Positions 19,119 through 30,550 of a DNA stretch of 64,000 nucleotides are shown one piece after another. Position 1 is the first letter of the stretch, and every line of letters begins with the position of its first letter. Made by a program: the position numbers and the translations under genes. The stretch is from Metarhizium brunneum (taxonomy: Eukaryota; Ascomycota; Sordariomycetes; Hypocreales; Clavicipitaceae): assembly GCF_013426205.1 (NCBI RefSeq), contig NC_089422.1, positions 5,952,001 through 6,016,000 of the forward strand, in the 5' to 3' direction. The notes under the pieces were generated by a model. The model ran no database searches. It was not told the origin of the DNA and saw only the letters and a list, made by a program, of their open reading frames with translations.

Positions 19119-21562
19119 ATGAACGCTCCGCGGAGGCGCCGCCAGGTCTCGGCGGCCTGTGTGAGATGTCGAAGGCGCAAGCTGGGAGTATGTGCTGCAT
19201 CACGATACGCCTCCATCTTCTCCAACTAACCCCCGACCCAGTGCGATCAAGCCCGGCCCTGCGTTCACTGCACCCGCGCGGGCGTGGAATGTGTTCCCCG
19301 TCAGGGAGACGCGCAAGAACACCGTCCCTTGCCAACGTCATCCACGCAGCCGGCATCATCACGAAACGATGAAGCCGACAACGCTCCCGCGGACACCACC
19401 GTGGTTCTTCCGGAAACCAGTATTGTGGATTTGAGCACCATGGTAAATTCAAAAACAAAAGCCAACCCCCCCCTCGTTTGCTGTATAGTAGATAGAAACT
19501 TACATTCCCATCTCAGATCTTTGCCAGGATGCAGCAGGATCGTCACGTGGGCCACGATTCCTCAGCACTGCCAGGCGGACACAAGACCGTCCACGCTCAG
19601 CTTCTTCGAGGCCGGCATTGGCGCCAGATTGTCGAGTGGGAGCTGCCGCCCGATGACGTGCTGGAGACGTTTGTCGACCGCTTCTTCGTGTCGGTGGACT
19701 GGTTCATGATGGCAAGTTTTTGCCCACGGCCGCGCGGTTGAACAATCCCCGACTGACGCATGTTTGAGCAGGTGTTCCACGAGCAGTCGTTCCGCCAAAG
19801 CTACGCCCGCCTCGTCGCCTCGCAGCAGGTCTCGTACCACGAGGAAAACTTCCTCTGGCTCAGCATGCTGGTGCTCGGCTTGGGCGCCCACTACTCGTCC
19901 GTGTCGCCGTCGGCCAGCACCGCCGGCCTGGACCTCGAGCAGCTGTCCCGGACGCTCCTGGCCAGCATCGAGCTGCGCTTCCTGCAAATCATCGGCTGCT
20001 CGACCTTGGAGGCGGTGCAAATCTGCATCCTCCTGGGGAGCTTCCACCTGTTCAACGGCCGGCCCAACGCCGGGCTAGGCATACTGGGCAGCAGCGTCAA
20101 GATTGCCCAGGTCATCGGGCTGCACAGAGAGTCCATGTGGAGAGACACATCCGAGGCCGTCAAGGAAGCGAAGCGGCGTACGTGGTGGGCCTTGGAAGTC
20201 TTTGATAAGTGCGCTCAACCGACCCCCGCCGCCAACATTTCTATATTCCTTCTACCTGGAATGATCGCAAATCACTAACAGCTCGTTCAGATATGCGGCC
20301 ATTGCGTTCGGACGGCCGAGCAGCATCGACGACTCCGACTGCCAAGTGGCCATGGTGTCTGCGCTCCCGCTGGGCAGTCCGCGCCGCGCCGCGGCCGACA
20401 CGCCCACAGACACGGAACCGCTGCTCCTCTATCACCAGTGGAAATTCCCCCTGTACAGAATCATGGGCCCGTTTCTCGGCCGCCGGCTGCAGACGAAGCG
20501 CCTGGAAAACGTCACCTCCATCCACGGCCAGCTGATCCAGTGGCGCGAGAAGCTGCCCGACCGACTGAGGATCGAGTCCTACGCGACCGCCTCCCGGCAG
20601 ATATCGCTGCTGCAGATGCAGGCCCTCTCCCTGCAGCTGACCTACGACAACCTCCAGATCATCCTGCACCGCAGCGCGGCGTTCCGCGTGGCCGACGGCG
20701 GCGCCAGCAGGGTCGACGCGACGAGCATCTCGAGCCCCTTTTCCCACCGGCAGCTCTTCGAGGCCGCCATCCGGACGGCCGACCTGCACCGGTACTCGCA
20801 CGTGCTGCAGGAGTGCCGCAGGACCCATGCCAACATGCACATTGGCATCACGCTCTTCACCGCCGGCGTGGTCCTGTGTGCCATCTGTCTGTCCCAGCCC
20901 ATGTCCGAGGTCAGCCAGCGCGCCAAGACGGGCATCATGCACATCATCCGCATCTGCCACGACAACTCGTCGGCGCAGCACCTCGTCTCGGCCCAGTGCG
21001 TCAAGATCCTGGAGGGCCTGGTTGCCGTCATCCTGCAGGCTGAAAATCAGCTGATAACGGGGAGGCCCTCGGCTCCTCCTGCCGACGAGCTGGCGAGTCG
21101 GGCAGAGGCCTCTGGCGGCGGCGAGAGGAGCCGGCCCGTCTCTGATGGACGCGATACGACAGGTCAGTCTACTGTTGTTGGCGGGAGAGGCGCCGCGGGG
21201 GTGCTAGATCCTTTACAAGAAGGTGGTGATTCCCGTCTTTGCGTTTTGCCATTGAGACAGAGAGTTTGGTGTTTGTTGCTGACGAGGGATACCTAGTGTT
21301 TGAGCGCCATGTGCAACGACCTGCTCCCCCGGGAGACGCACAAGGCGATCCGCAGCCAGGCGATGACAGCATGGGGCGGCATCAGACTCGGGGAGCTGAA
21401 TCGGCCGCTGCCCCGGTGGCCGATCCCGGCGCGGGATTCGACTGGGATGGGGATTTGTCGCTGCTGGTCGACTCTGGCCTCGGCGATGCCAGCCAGTTGT
21501 GGCTCTGGGCGGATAACCTCAACTATGACTCGTTTGCAGAGTTCAACGACGCGGGGGAGTAG
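19119..21562 (+). CDS. Second Zn2Cys6 fungal transcription factor
   Basis: Six exons, 19119-19187, 19242-19442, 19517-19711, 19772-20208, 20291-21162, 21297-21562, 679 residues. The zinc cluster spans intron 1: ACVRCRRRKLG then CDQARPCVHCTRAGVEC. The fungal-specific transcription factor domain follows (VDWFMMVFHEQSFRQSY; RRTWWALEVFDKYAAIAFGR). Intron 3 (19712-19771) has a GC donor (GCAAGT). The last intron was placed so the acidic, aromatic end LWLWADNLNYDSFAEFND is in frame; without it the protein would end in a basic, unrelated tail. Such ends often act as activation domains. Target genes are unknown; it may govern the thioesterase/dehydrogenase group or a neighbouring function. Confidence 0.85.
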
Positions 21563-22119
21563 TACATGAGCTGGCCGGCGTGGTTGTTGGCTTCCTTGGC
21601 CTCTCTTCCGACGATTTCCCCACGGCCGCAACTTTTTGATAACAATGGGCATTCATCTGCGCCGCGAGTAAAGAAATCGGGCTCTGTTCTACGCCGCACT
21701 GCCTCAGAAATACCCCATGAGTTTCGGCTCGCTTCGCCGCCTAGCTACCGCTTGCGCCATCTACGACAGCCAGCTGGAAATCATCAAGGATGCCGAATAA
21801 ACATGCACCAGAAGTTGATCACTACTGGGCGCAGCCGATGAGCAGACGATTTAGGGTAATTCGCATCCTACGACTCGGCGAATTTGATCTGGAAGAGGTA
21901 TGTTCTCACTGACGCGATGTCATATTAGTCTCGAATATATGATGAGACAGGTCCATACGTGCGCAGTGTATTGTATTATATTATGATTAATATTACATAA
22001 AAGTCAAGGAATTTTATCATCCAACTATACGACCATGATGAAATAACATGTAATTTTGGGCCGGCACTCAATCTTGCCCTGGTAAATGAATAATCCAAAC
22101 TGCAAAGCCCATATTTCGT
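21563..22119. other. Convergent intergenic region
   Basis: About 550 bases between convergent genes. The right half is AT-rich (21930-22040). No gene seen. Confidence 0.5.
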
Positions 22120-22896
22120 TTACAGTACAACAGCGGCCACCAGGATAGCTCCAGCAACGACAGCGAATGAAACCTGGAAAATTCCGGCCCCGGCGGTAGT
22201 AGTAGTCTGAGTAGCAGTAGTTGGCGATGTTGTCGTTGCTCCAGAAGTAGTCGCCTCGGTAGTTGTCGAGGTTTCGGTCTGGGTGCCGGTAGTAGTTGTT
22301 GTTTCAGACTCGGAACCAGTCTTGGTTCCAGTCGAGGTTTGGGTCCTCGTAATCTCGCTCGTGAGAGCACCGGTATGCGGCGTCCCGGTAGCCGTCGTTT
22401 CGGTGCCGGTCGTCTCGGTGCCGGTTGTCTCAGTGCCGGTCTCGGTGCCGGTCTCGGTGCCGGATGTGGTGGCGGCCGCGTGCGAGGCGACACACTCGCA
22501 TAGGGCTCTTCCGGCACTGATTCCCGCGGGCAGCTCAGTTGCGCTGCACGCAGCAGCGCATCCAAGAGCAAGGCCCTGAATGGCGCTGGACGACTTGGGG
22601 TTGCATTGGCCTGGTGACAAGGGGCAGTCAGCGTCCGCGACACACGAGTTCTGTCCAGGGCATCACCAACATTCGAGGTCGGCAGTATTTGTACACCCTG
22701 CTTTGGAGGCTGCCTCTTGTGCGCAAGACAACTACACAGCCTAACGGTTAGTCTATGGGAAAGCAGTGGCGGAGAAACATGGGAGGCGGACCACGCAGGT
22801 TGGGAAGTTGGTCGTCAACGAGAGACATGGCGCCTCTGAAGCTGCAGCGGCGAGTGAGCCGAGAGCCGACAGGCTGATAATGATGGAATTCTTCAT
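22120..22896 (-). CDS. CFEM-domain, Ser/Thr-rich GPI-anchored cell-wall protein
   Basis: Three exons, complement(22120-22610, 22671-22731, 22792-22896), 218 residues. Exon 1 gives a signal peptide (MKNSIIISLSALGSLAAAAS). Joining exons 2 and 3 restores the CFEM cysteine pattern: PTCVLSC, AGCTNTADLECQC, LGCAAAC and a final LCEC. Exon 2 is only 61 nt; its removal or read-through breaks the pattern. A Thr-rich mucin-like stalk with TGTETTGTET repeats follows, then a hydrophobic end (FQVSFAVVAGAILVAAVVL) typical of a GPI signal. CFEM proteins sit in the wall or outer membrane; some bind haem for iron uptake or act in host adhesion. Haem binding by Candida CFEM proteins uses an Asp before the fourth Cys, and TADLEC has an Asp there. 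The intron 1 donor (GTCCGC) is weak, so that junction is less sure. Confidence 0.82.
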
Positions 22897-24570
22897 TGTT
22901 CTTCGGTCTGGAATAGGGGCGTCTACAGAAGGAATAACGACTGTCTTGCTCGGAAGAGAGTCTGGGAACACTGAGCAAAGGCGTGAGCAACCCAATATAT
23001 GTCCCCATGGCCAACATGGTGAGATGACGGGCAGTCAAGGAACTGTGGGCGGACCAAGTCCTTGGGCTGCGATTCGAGGATGCATTCTCCGGACGGCACC
23101 GTCGGTCAATGAGATTCCCAGTGTGAGGGGGTTGCCCGATGTGTTTGAATAAGCTTCATTTGGCGCTGGATGTAAGTTTCGGTGCGCGTCCTCTGACCTT
23201 GACTTCCTAGAGATGATCAATTGATGCTGGATGTATCAACAGGCAGGACTCGGGGTAGAGAGCTACAGAGCAGCTTGTAATGTCGTTTGAGATGCGTGCC
23301 CTCGCGGAGGTGTAGTCCCGGGCTGGATGTCACTTGAGCCAGCCACCAAACCGAAACTCCCGGATTCAAGCCGCGCGACGACGACAAGATTCGTCACGAC
23401 GAAAGTCTGATGCAGCCCCCAGATCCAGAATACGATGCGCTAGTGAAGCCGCTGATGGAAGGGGGTTACGGGTGATTGGATGCTGCTTCTGCAAGGTTGA
23501 TTGGCGGATGGCTTGCCGTCGTGGTGGTTGCTTCTTTACCATTTGACCAAGATGGCTCTTTCCCAGGCAGCGGCCATGAATCACCTTCAAGACTTTTGTG
23601 TGATTCCTGCATCCACACGGAGCCGTAGGAGCATCTGGGGGCTTTTCTTGGAAAGCCAGCCCACATGGTGGTTGCTCTCGCTTCCTCCGTCAGCCTGTCT
23701 CAGACTCTCAATCGAGTCAATCCTAACAACGATGAAAAGTGGCGTCTCAAAGGCCGTTCGGCGTCCGTCCCGCGGAATAGGGCAAGCTGTGTAATTCACC
23801 AGTGCGAAGGGAAATTCCCAATCCATTCAATGTTGGTTTCTATTCAAAATTTGCTTCTATAAGTGACAGAGAAGGGTCAGATTTCAATCCAAGACAGCCA
23901 CTGGGGTGAAGAGTAGGATACTTGGCTAAATTACCAGCTACATGCTGCCAGACTATGAAAGCTAGTGGACTCGTAACACATTTCATTCTGTAGGAAAAGC
24001 TATTAGAATGAAGATATAAAAACCCTTAAACTTTTTAAGGACTCACCTAGGCAAGCATAGTAATAGTTTATTCTGACCCCTAAACACTTGTTACGTATGA
24101 TGAAATTGGGCAACATTTGCTTCTAGGGTAGTCGACTCCCAAGGTGTTGCTGGGCCGACGTGCACCTCCACGAGCTCAGCTGCATTGGAGAGCTCCAAAC
24201 CAAAATAACCAGCCCGATTATTGCTCGCCGACCGCACCTACATATGGCTTTTGCTATTCGAGCTACTAAAATTGCTGCTACACGTTTGGCACTACTGTTT
24301 TTTAGTCTTAGGGACTTGAGACTTTTAGAACTACCTACTCCGTACCTAAGGTAAATAAATCATACTAGTATGGCCAGAGTGTCAACTGGACTGATGATTA
24401 AATCTAAGTAGGTAGATAGTGGGGCCAACAGCACGGCCAGGTAGGTGAGCTATCGTCGCGCGGCAAGCATTCCAACCACCACCAGCCACTTCACCTCATC
24501 ATCACCTTAACACCCACAGCTCACCCCAATCGCCGCATTGCACTCGCCAATTCGCATCGCAATCGCCACA
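22897..24570. other. 1.7-kb intergenic tract
   Basis: No gene model could be built on either strand; frames of 60-130 codons are fragmentary. 23960-24110 is AT-rich, with a small hairpin (CCCTTAAACTTTTTAAGG). A TACTCCGTA copy is at 24336-24344. Confidence 0.5.
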
Positions 24571-25615
24571 ATGCCGCCCTCCGTAGCACAAGACGACGTG
24601 GAGCACGCGCCCGAGGACACAACGTCGACTCAACAACCCGGCGACGTCGAAATGACGGAGGAGCACGAGACCACACGGGCGCCCGAAGTTGAAGAAACAA
24701 CCAGCAAAGATGAAGAGCCTCCCAGGATGTCCTTCATGTCATACCTGTCGTCGCCCATGGTCACACTCGTCGTTGGCTCAGACGAGAATCAAACCCTCCT
24801 CACCGCGCATCAGGCGCTGCTCTGCAAAAGCCCCTACTTCCAGGACCTGTGTCAAACGTTTGTGGACGATGGCAGCGTACGTTTCCAATTGCCTCCGCCC
24901 GTCCCTCCGCAACGACGCTGCGTCAAGTTGCAGCTGACACTGGGGTTAGCCGCGGCAACTTGAACTCCCCGAAGACACCGTCGCCGTCGGCTCCTTCCTC
25001 GAATTCCTCTACACGGGCGAATACTTCCCAAGAAAGATCCCCGGGCAGCGCGTTCTCGAAGTCGACCCTGCAATGCCAAAGGTTGATGATACAGGCGTAC
25101 ACCTGCTCAAGCACGCGCGGGTGTACACGCTCGCTGAGAAATTCGGCGTGCCCGACTTGAAGAAGCTCTCGTCAAGCAAGATTCACTGCATCGATTCTAC
25201 GGCCAAGGGCGAGATTGAGTATGCGAAATATGTGTATGCGCACACCACCAACGACGATACAAAGGTTCGCGCGCCAATCGCCAGCTTCTGGGCCACGAGG
25301 TCGCATACCCTGCGTGCCGAGGCAGAGAACGAATTCAAGTCCTTGTGCTTGGAGTTTCCTCAGTTTGGTTATGACGTTTTGAGTAAGGGTTTTCTTTCTT
25401 TCTTTCTTTCTTCTCACCCTTTGTTTCCTGCACCCAGTAGCGTTTCTGCCTTGGGGGCAGACATGGCGCTTAATGGATCTGCTAACACATTGTTCACAGC
25501 CCGCGTTTTGGATGACAAGCTCAGGCGCGAACGAATTGACAAGATGCACCCTGCTACCACGAGCGGCCGCAAGCGCGCACGACACAGCAGCAGCGCCGCT
25601 GGGTCGGTGTCTTAG
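24571..25615 (+). CDS. BTB/POZ-domain protein
   Basis: Three exons, 24571-24876, 24950-25382, 25500-25615, 284 residues. The ATG at 24571 follows CGCCACA and gives an acidic, disordered leader of about 55 residues. The BTB fold then follows: TLVVGSDENQTLLTAHQALL, SPYFQDLC, and after intron 1 ELPEDTVAVGSFLEFLYTGE, then HARVYTLAEKFGVPDLKKLS. The C-terminus is basic (SGRKRARHSS) and may be a nuclear signal. Fungal BTB proteins of this short type often act as protein-interaction modules, sometimes as Cul3 adaptors; no second domain is present to tell which. Intron 2 contains a (TTTC)n tract. Confidence 0.85.
25391..25412 (+). repeat. (TTTC)n microsatellite inside BTB intron 2
   Basis: About five and a half TTTC units directly after the GTAAGG donor. 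It is wholly intronic and may vary in length between strains. Confidence 0.8.
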
Positions 25616-28600
25616 GGCTAGTCAAGTTTATTCTTAGCTTTGGGGGGTTTGCGGTTTTTGGAATTGGAGTCTGGAGATGCGTTTGAATGACTGGGATACG
25701 GATACGGTGCAGCGTGGTGTGCTAGTCACGGTCAGCGTTGGGCGCATATGAAGTACAGTTAGTTGGGCTAGGGGTTGTTATATTGTAATATACCCGTGCT
25801 GCAGTGGTATCTCTTTATCCAGAATATATGGGTTTTCACTGTTTTCAGAAGAGGGTTGTGCTCAACCTTGCGGCGCGGCGATTCAACGAGTGTATCAAAA
25901 GCATCCGAGACAAGTTGAAATGACGTTGATCGGGCGGGATGACTGTTCATGCACTTGCGTTCCTTTTCGTCATGGAGTAATGCTGAGGAGTTACTAACCG
26001 TCATGCCATACCCGAAGATCCATTATTACAAGAACCTGTCTCACCAACCCACAACACGAGCTACAAGGCAAGCGACGGCAAGAACAGGAACAATATTGCG
26101 TCCGAAGATGCGGAGAAGGCTATTGAAGACGGACTAGCCCAGAGTGAGGTTTGCAAAGTGGATGAAACGTGAGGCTAATAATAGACTATATGACGTTGAT
26201 GCGATGGCATTGACGGCATACGCTGCCGCGCTATTTCGTGGGCAGATTGGCAAGGTGCCGAGCTTGAGGGGTTTGAGGGACTGCGCGAGCTCAAAAAGAA
26301 TCAAAACAACAGCCAAAGTAGCTGCATGCATTTGACCCAAAGTCTCGTTTTCAAGGGGAAAGCTGCAAGCCACCAGGCAGAGCGGGAAATCCAAGGCAGG
26401 CCCGGCGTCAATAGGCAGGTGAATGCAGACATTGCGGCAGTCCATGTAGCGAAAGGCCGAGCACTTTGTCCTTCTCGGGCAATTGGACAATGGACGGGCG
26501 AAAGCAGGCCAGAGGCTGCGTCTAAAACCCGGACACGGGTTATGAGAGGAGTTGAAAGAATGTGGTGACACTTTCCGCCAGCGGGACGGATACACCGAGT
26601 TTGAGGGGCTGAACACATAAGTCAAACAAGGCCGCCATAATGCTCAATGATGCACAGTCAAAACAGCATGTAATTGGTCCAGTTGGGTACGAAAAGGATG
26701 ACTGGAAACTCGATGCCACGAACGTGGTGTGCGCCAGTGGTGGATGCCTTGCCGAGAGTCCGAAATTGTGGAGACAACACCTTGGAAGGACTGGGAAGAG
26801 GACGGAGGATGGAAAGAGCGCCCAGATCAGGCGGATTGATGCCAACTTCAAAGGACATCTGGAGCTAGTGCCTTGCTTGCGTCCGACCTGACGACAAATC
26901 CGGTATTTGTGTCTGTGTGTGAACTGCCATCCTGGACTCCTGGGATGGACTCAACTTAAAAAGACTCGAATGTTCAATGTTCCACGCTCAACACTGACGC
27001 TGCCATTGGAGCCTTGCGAGCCCTGCCAGGTGGTCCATTGTCAATGGGCACAACGCAGGGTCGTACCGTTCGGCAAGCACCACCTGTCGAGTTCGATCGA
27101 AGAAAATCTCACAGCCGGGCTGGGGCCTGCCGCCTGGGTCGCCCTCCCACAACACCACCGGAATTCGGCATGCAGGCATCAGAATTAGGGGGAGACAATG
27201 CCAATCATTTGCTCCAGTTGGCGCGTCCCGAGAGACAGCAGGCTCCGTGGCGTGCCGGTCGTCATTTTCGGCAGCGACTGACCCAGCCGGCACATGGGAG
27301 CCTTTCCAGCCAGCCTCTGCGTCTCCAGGGTTGTACGGAGTACGGAGTATCGCCCGGTTCATGCTCCCAACAGAGAAACGAGTCACGATGGCTACTCCGT
27401 ATTGACATGTCCCAGATCGCCCTGGTCTATACATCAGTACCCACTGGTCTGGAGCCTTATTCCCTGTGGGCAGGGATGGACGCATCGTGGGGGGCATCGC
27501 GACAATGAGTACCCGAGCCGCACGGGGACTGCGGAGTGCTATTTGCGAGTACTATATGCGCTCGAGTCGTGATGAACAAAGACCGACTGCCATTTGGATC
27601 GGCTCCCTACATTGGACAGGCCTGCCGCCATGTGCCAACACAGGCGGCCGTGAGTGCAGCCTTGTCCCAACCCGTGGCGGAGATGGACATGTTGCAATAG
27701 CGGAAGACGTGGTTACGTTGTGTTAGTCCAGTTAGTTGCGTGCTACATGACTGGACGCTTTGGCCTGTTCTCATCTCCTTGCCGTTGGTCTTGCAGAACA
27801 AGCAAAGCCAAGCTTTACTGGCGAGCCTGAAGCAAAAATCACATTGGACGAAGCTGGGAACCACCGGTGGCATGTGCCGTATTGCAACCTGCGGTGCCGG
27901 GATTGGTGACTTCTGGTGATGGGAATAGCCGCTCACATTGTGGCGTCGGCAGTATTTTGGTCTTGGTGCCACTTTTTGTTATCCGCCCTGTGATGAGAAA
28001 TCTGGGTGACAAAAAGGAATTACTATGGTGATGACGGGAAGTAACGAAAAAAGAGAAGGTAACTATTCGGGAGCATCACGCCGAGGGCTCGTACAGGGCT
28101 GCGACTGATCGCTCAAAGCACGTCATCCGGCCGGCAACGGCATGCCGACCGAGAGGCACTCTGTACGGAGGTGGTAAAAGAGGCAATAATCGCTGTTGGA
28201 CGTCACGCAAACGCTAATTCTTGCGAGTTTTCTCCAAAAACCAAGAAAAAAAAGTCAGCAGTCATTGACAAGCGCGAACCAGCAAAGATGGCTGGCGTTC
28301 CGGCACTGATTGGCAAATGGTGGCTAAATCAATAGATTGGTCCCCTCATGAGCGGCGAGCTAAAATAGCCAGACCGCACCCGAGGCCCAGGCGGGCTGCA
28401 CTCGAGAGCTCTCTGTTGGACATCAATTTGATGACTGAAAACTAAAGGGCCTACCTAGCCTGGAGCTGGCCGAGTTACCCGACTGCATTGTACGGAGCAA
28501 TGGTGCCGAGGGGGGTAGCGAAACAGCCAAAGTGTGGGGCACAGCATGCCGTCTTAGCCGTTCGCGGAGTGCCAGACAGCGCGCCAGGTGCCAGGTGCCA

Positions 28601-29264
28601 GGTGCCAGTGCCAGACCAGTGTCCTTGACATTCCTGGTCTGGCTTGACTGGAAGTCTTCAAACGTAGAAATGCACTTGCTCGTCCGCTGTTGCTGTTGGT
28701 CTCGTTCTCGGGCTGGCTCCAGTATCTTGCACGAGGACAAGCTAGACGAGCACAAGGCTGAACATCACTGTCGTTGCATCTCCAGGCCTGCCGTTTCCAA
28801 CTTGGCTTACCTGACGACATAAAGTGGCGGATGAGACATTGAGGGACGACAAGACATCAGTATCTTTGCGAGAGCATCTCCAAAGGCAGCAACGCGGAAG
28901 GAGAAGTCATCGATCCGCATCAACGTTCGTCAGACCAAACACCGCCAACGTACGTCATCGTCGTCGTCGTTATTGTCGCTACTCTTCTTGCTTTTCCTCC
29001 TCCTCCTCCTTGCTACGGCACAACTCTCCATCAAACGAAGCATCCACCCGAGCAAAGCGCCGAAACTGGAAGCACGGGGGAAGACTTCGTAGTGCACCAG
29101 AGCTGCCCGGCTGCTTTTGAGTGCGTGAGGTGTTGCCGCCGGCATCTGCGAATCGGCCGGTTGACAACACGACACAAGCTGGACAGGGCGGTGGTGGTCG
29201 GTTGAGAAGTGCGGGCGACGCCAACAACGGAGGACAACCATCCCGACCAGTCGGGTCAGCCATC
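25616..29264. other. 3.6-kb gene-poor tract
   Basis: Neither strand gives a spliced model with recognisable protein features. It holds three TACGGAGTA/TACTCCGTA copies between 27334 and 27401, a short tandem repeat at 28583, and CTC/GTC trinucleotide runs at 28955-29010 that are probably the leader of the next gene. A minus-strand frame at 26134-26625 is open for 163 codons but has no family features. Confidence 0.45.
28583..28614 (+). repeat. Short GCCAGGT tandem repeat
   Basis: Three perfect GCCAGGT units followed by degraded copies (GCCAGT, GCCAGA). Non-coding as far as seen. Confidence 0.7.
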
Positions 29265-30550
29265 ATGGCCTCGCCCTTATTGGCCATGGGCGAGAAGCTG
29301 TCCGTCACCACGGCAATAATTGGCCTGCTGGCCGTAGGGGGCAAGACCATCGATGCTCTGTGGGATCTCAACACGCCAGCCAACAAGGCCAACTCAATCT
29401 TCGCCACCGCTTTGCAAGAGATCAAGCAGTGCCGGTCGACTGTTCACGTCTTGTACAAGACATTCTCCTTGGTTGAATCAGCACAGCTACCGTTTCCCGA
29501 ACGTGGGACATGGATCGAAGCCGACTACCTCATCGCAACAATGACCGATACGGTGCTGGCCGTATCTGACCTGCAAGCCATCTGCGCGACCTTGAACCTG
29601 GAAAGGCAGGGACTCGCAACTCCCCCAGCCGAGGATCTCGCTGTGGGCCATGACTACTCCTCGTCTTATGAACAGAGCATCCAGGCCCTATGCTCGCGCA
29701 TTCGATGGCACAACCTCTCTATGACGATGATGATGACCATCTTAAAATGGTAAGTGGCCTTTCTTTGTCTTTTATAAGTGTCTTAATTGCTCTTGGCAGC
29801 CTTGGGCCCTGCATTTAGTGCATGTGCCAAGGAAGCCACATCGGGAAGACAACGGGGAATATTAAAAATTGGAGACCGTGGCAGGTTTTGCTTACTAGTT
29901 CCATTGTACTTTCTAGTCCAGGCGAATCCGACGCCCAGAATAGCAGAGTGGGTCTGGAGCGGCGAATGACGAGACTCCTCGCAGCAAACACCAACTTGTC
30001 TGGTAGGATGCGTCAACTGGAGGACGTGTTTGATGGTCAAGTCGTTGACCGAGAGTTGCTTCCGCACTACAGCCCTCCGGCTCGGCAGCAGGCCTTCTGG
30101 GTCCCCCCACGACTTGCATCGTCGGCCGCGTCAATGATCACAACCAGTGCTGGTGGGGATCAGAGATCTGACAACCAAGACACCCTGCGAGTGCTGTCAC
30201 CTTTCTCCGGCTATACTCTTGCGGACATTCCTGTGCTCTCCATCATTCCTCTACCCGTTACCACTGCCGAGCTGGTTGACGGCAATGAGTTTTACACATT
30301 CGCCTACGCTCGACGCGTAAGCCGCGATTTGAGCGAATTGATGCAATACCAAGCTGGGCAAGGTACCAGTCAGAGTTTGGGGGTGATCCTGGGCCGGACT
30401 AATAATACTAGCATTGACAATGGAGGAAGCACAAGCAGCACAGGCAGCAACGAGAGTGGCCCAGTAGTGGGCGAAGTACAGCCAGATACCCAGCGCAAGA
30501 AATGGCGATTCCGCAGGTTTAGAGTCAAACAACGCTGGCGCTTTCCCTAA
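29265..30550 (+). CDS. Uncharacterised two-exon fungal protein
   Basis: Two exons, 29265-29749 and 29917-30550, 372 residues; donor GTAAGT, acceptor TTCTAG, 167-nt intron. The start is the ATG at 29265 (MASPLLAMGEKLSVTTAII); the upstream frame has no ATG. The first about 180 residues are helical with a hydrophobic N-terminal helix (IIGLLAVGGKTIDALWDL), resembling the N-terminal helical domain found ahead of fungal STAND and ankyrin proteins. A coiled-coil segment (RMTRLLAANTNLSGRMRQLE) follows the intron. The rest is Ser/Asn-rich, ending in a basic cluster (KKWRFRRFRVKQRWRF) that may bind membrane or nucleic acid. No catalytic motif is seen. The family link is a guess; the gene model is fairly secure. 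Confidence 0.65.

Noticed and set aside
22380..22470. Short regular repeats that could suggest a CRISPR-like array
   Set aside because: They encode the Thr-rich TGTETTGTET stalk of the CFEM protein and have no spacers.
26134..26625. 163-codon minus-strand frame with an internal hydrophobic start
   Set aside because: A possible signal-like segment is present but the rest lacks any pattern; not enough to call a secreted protein.
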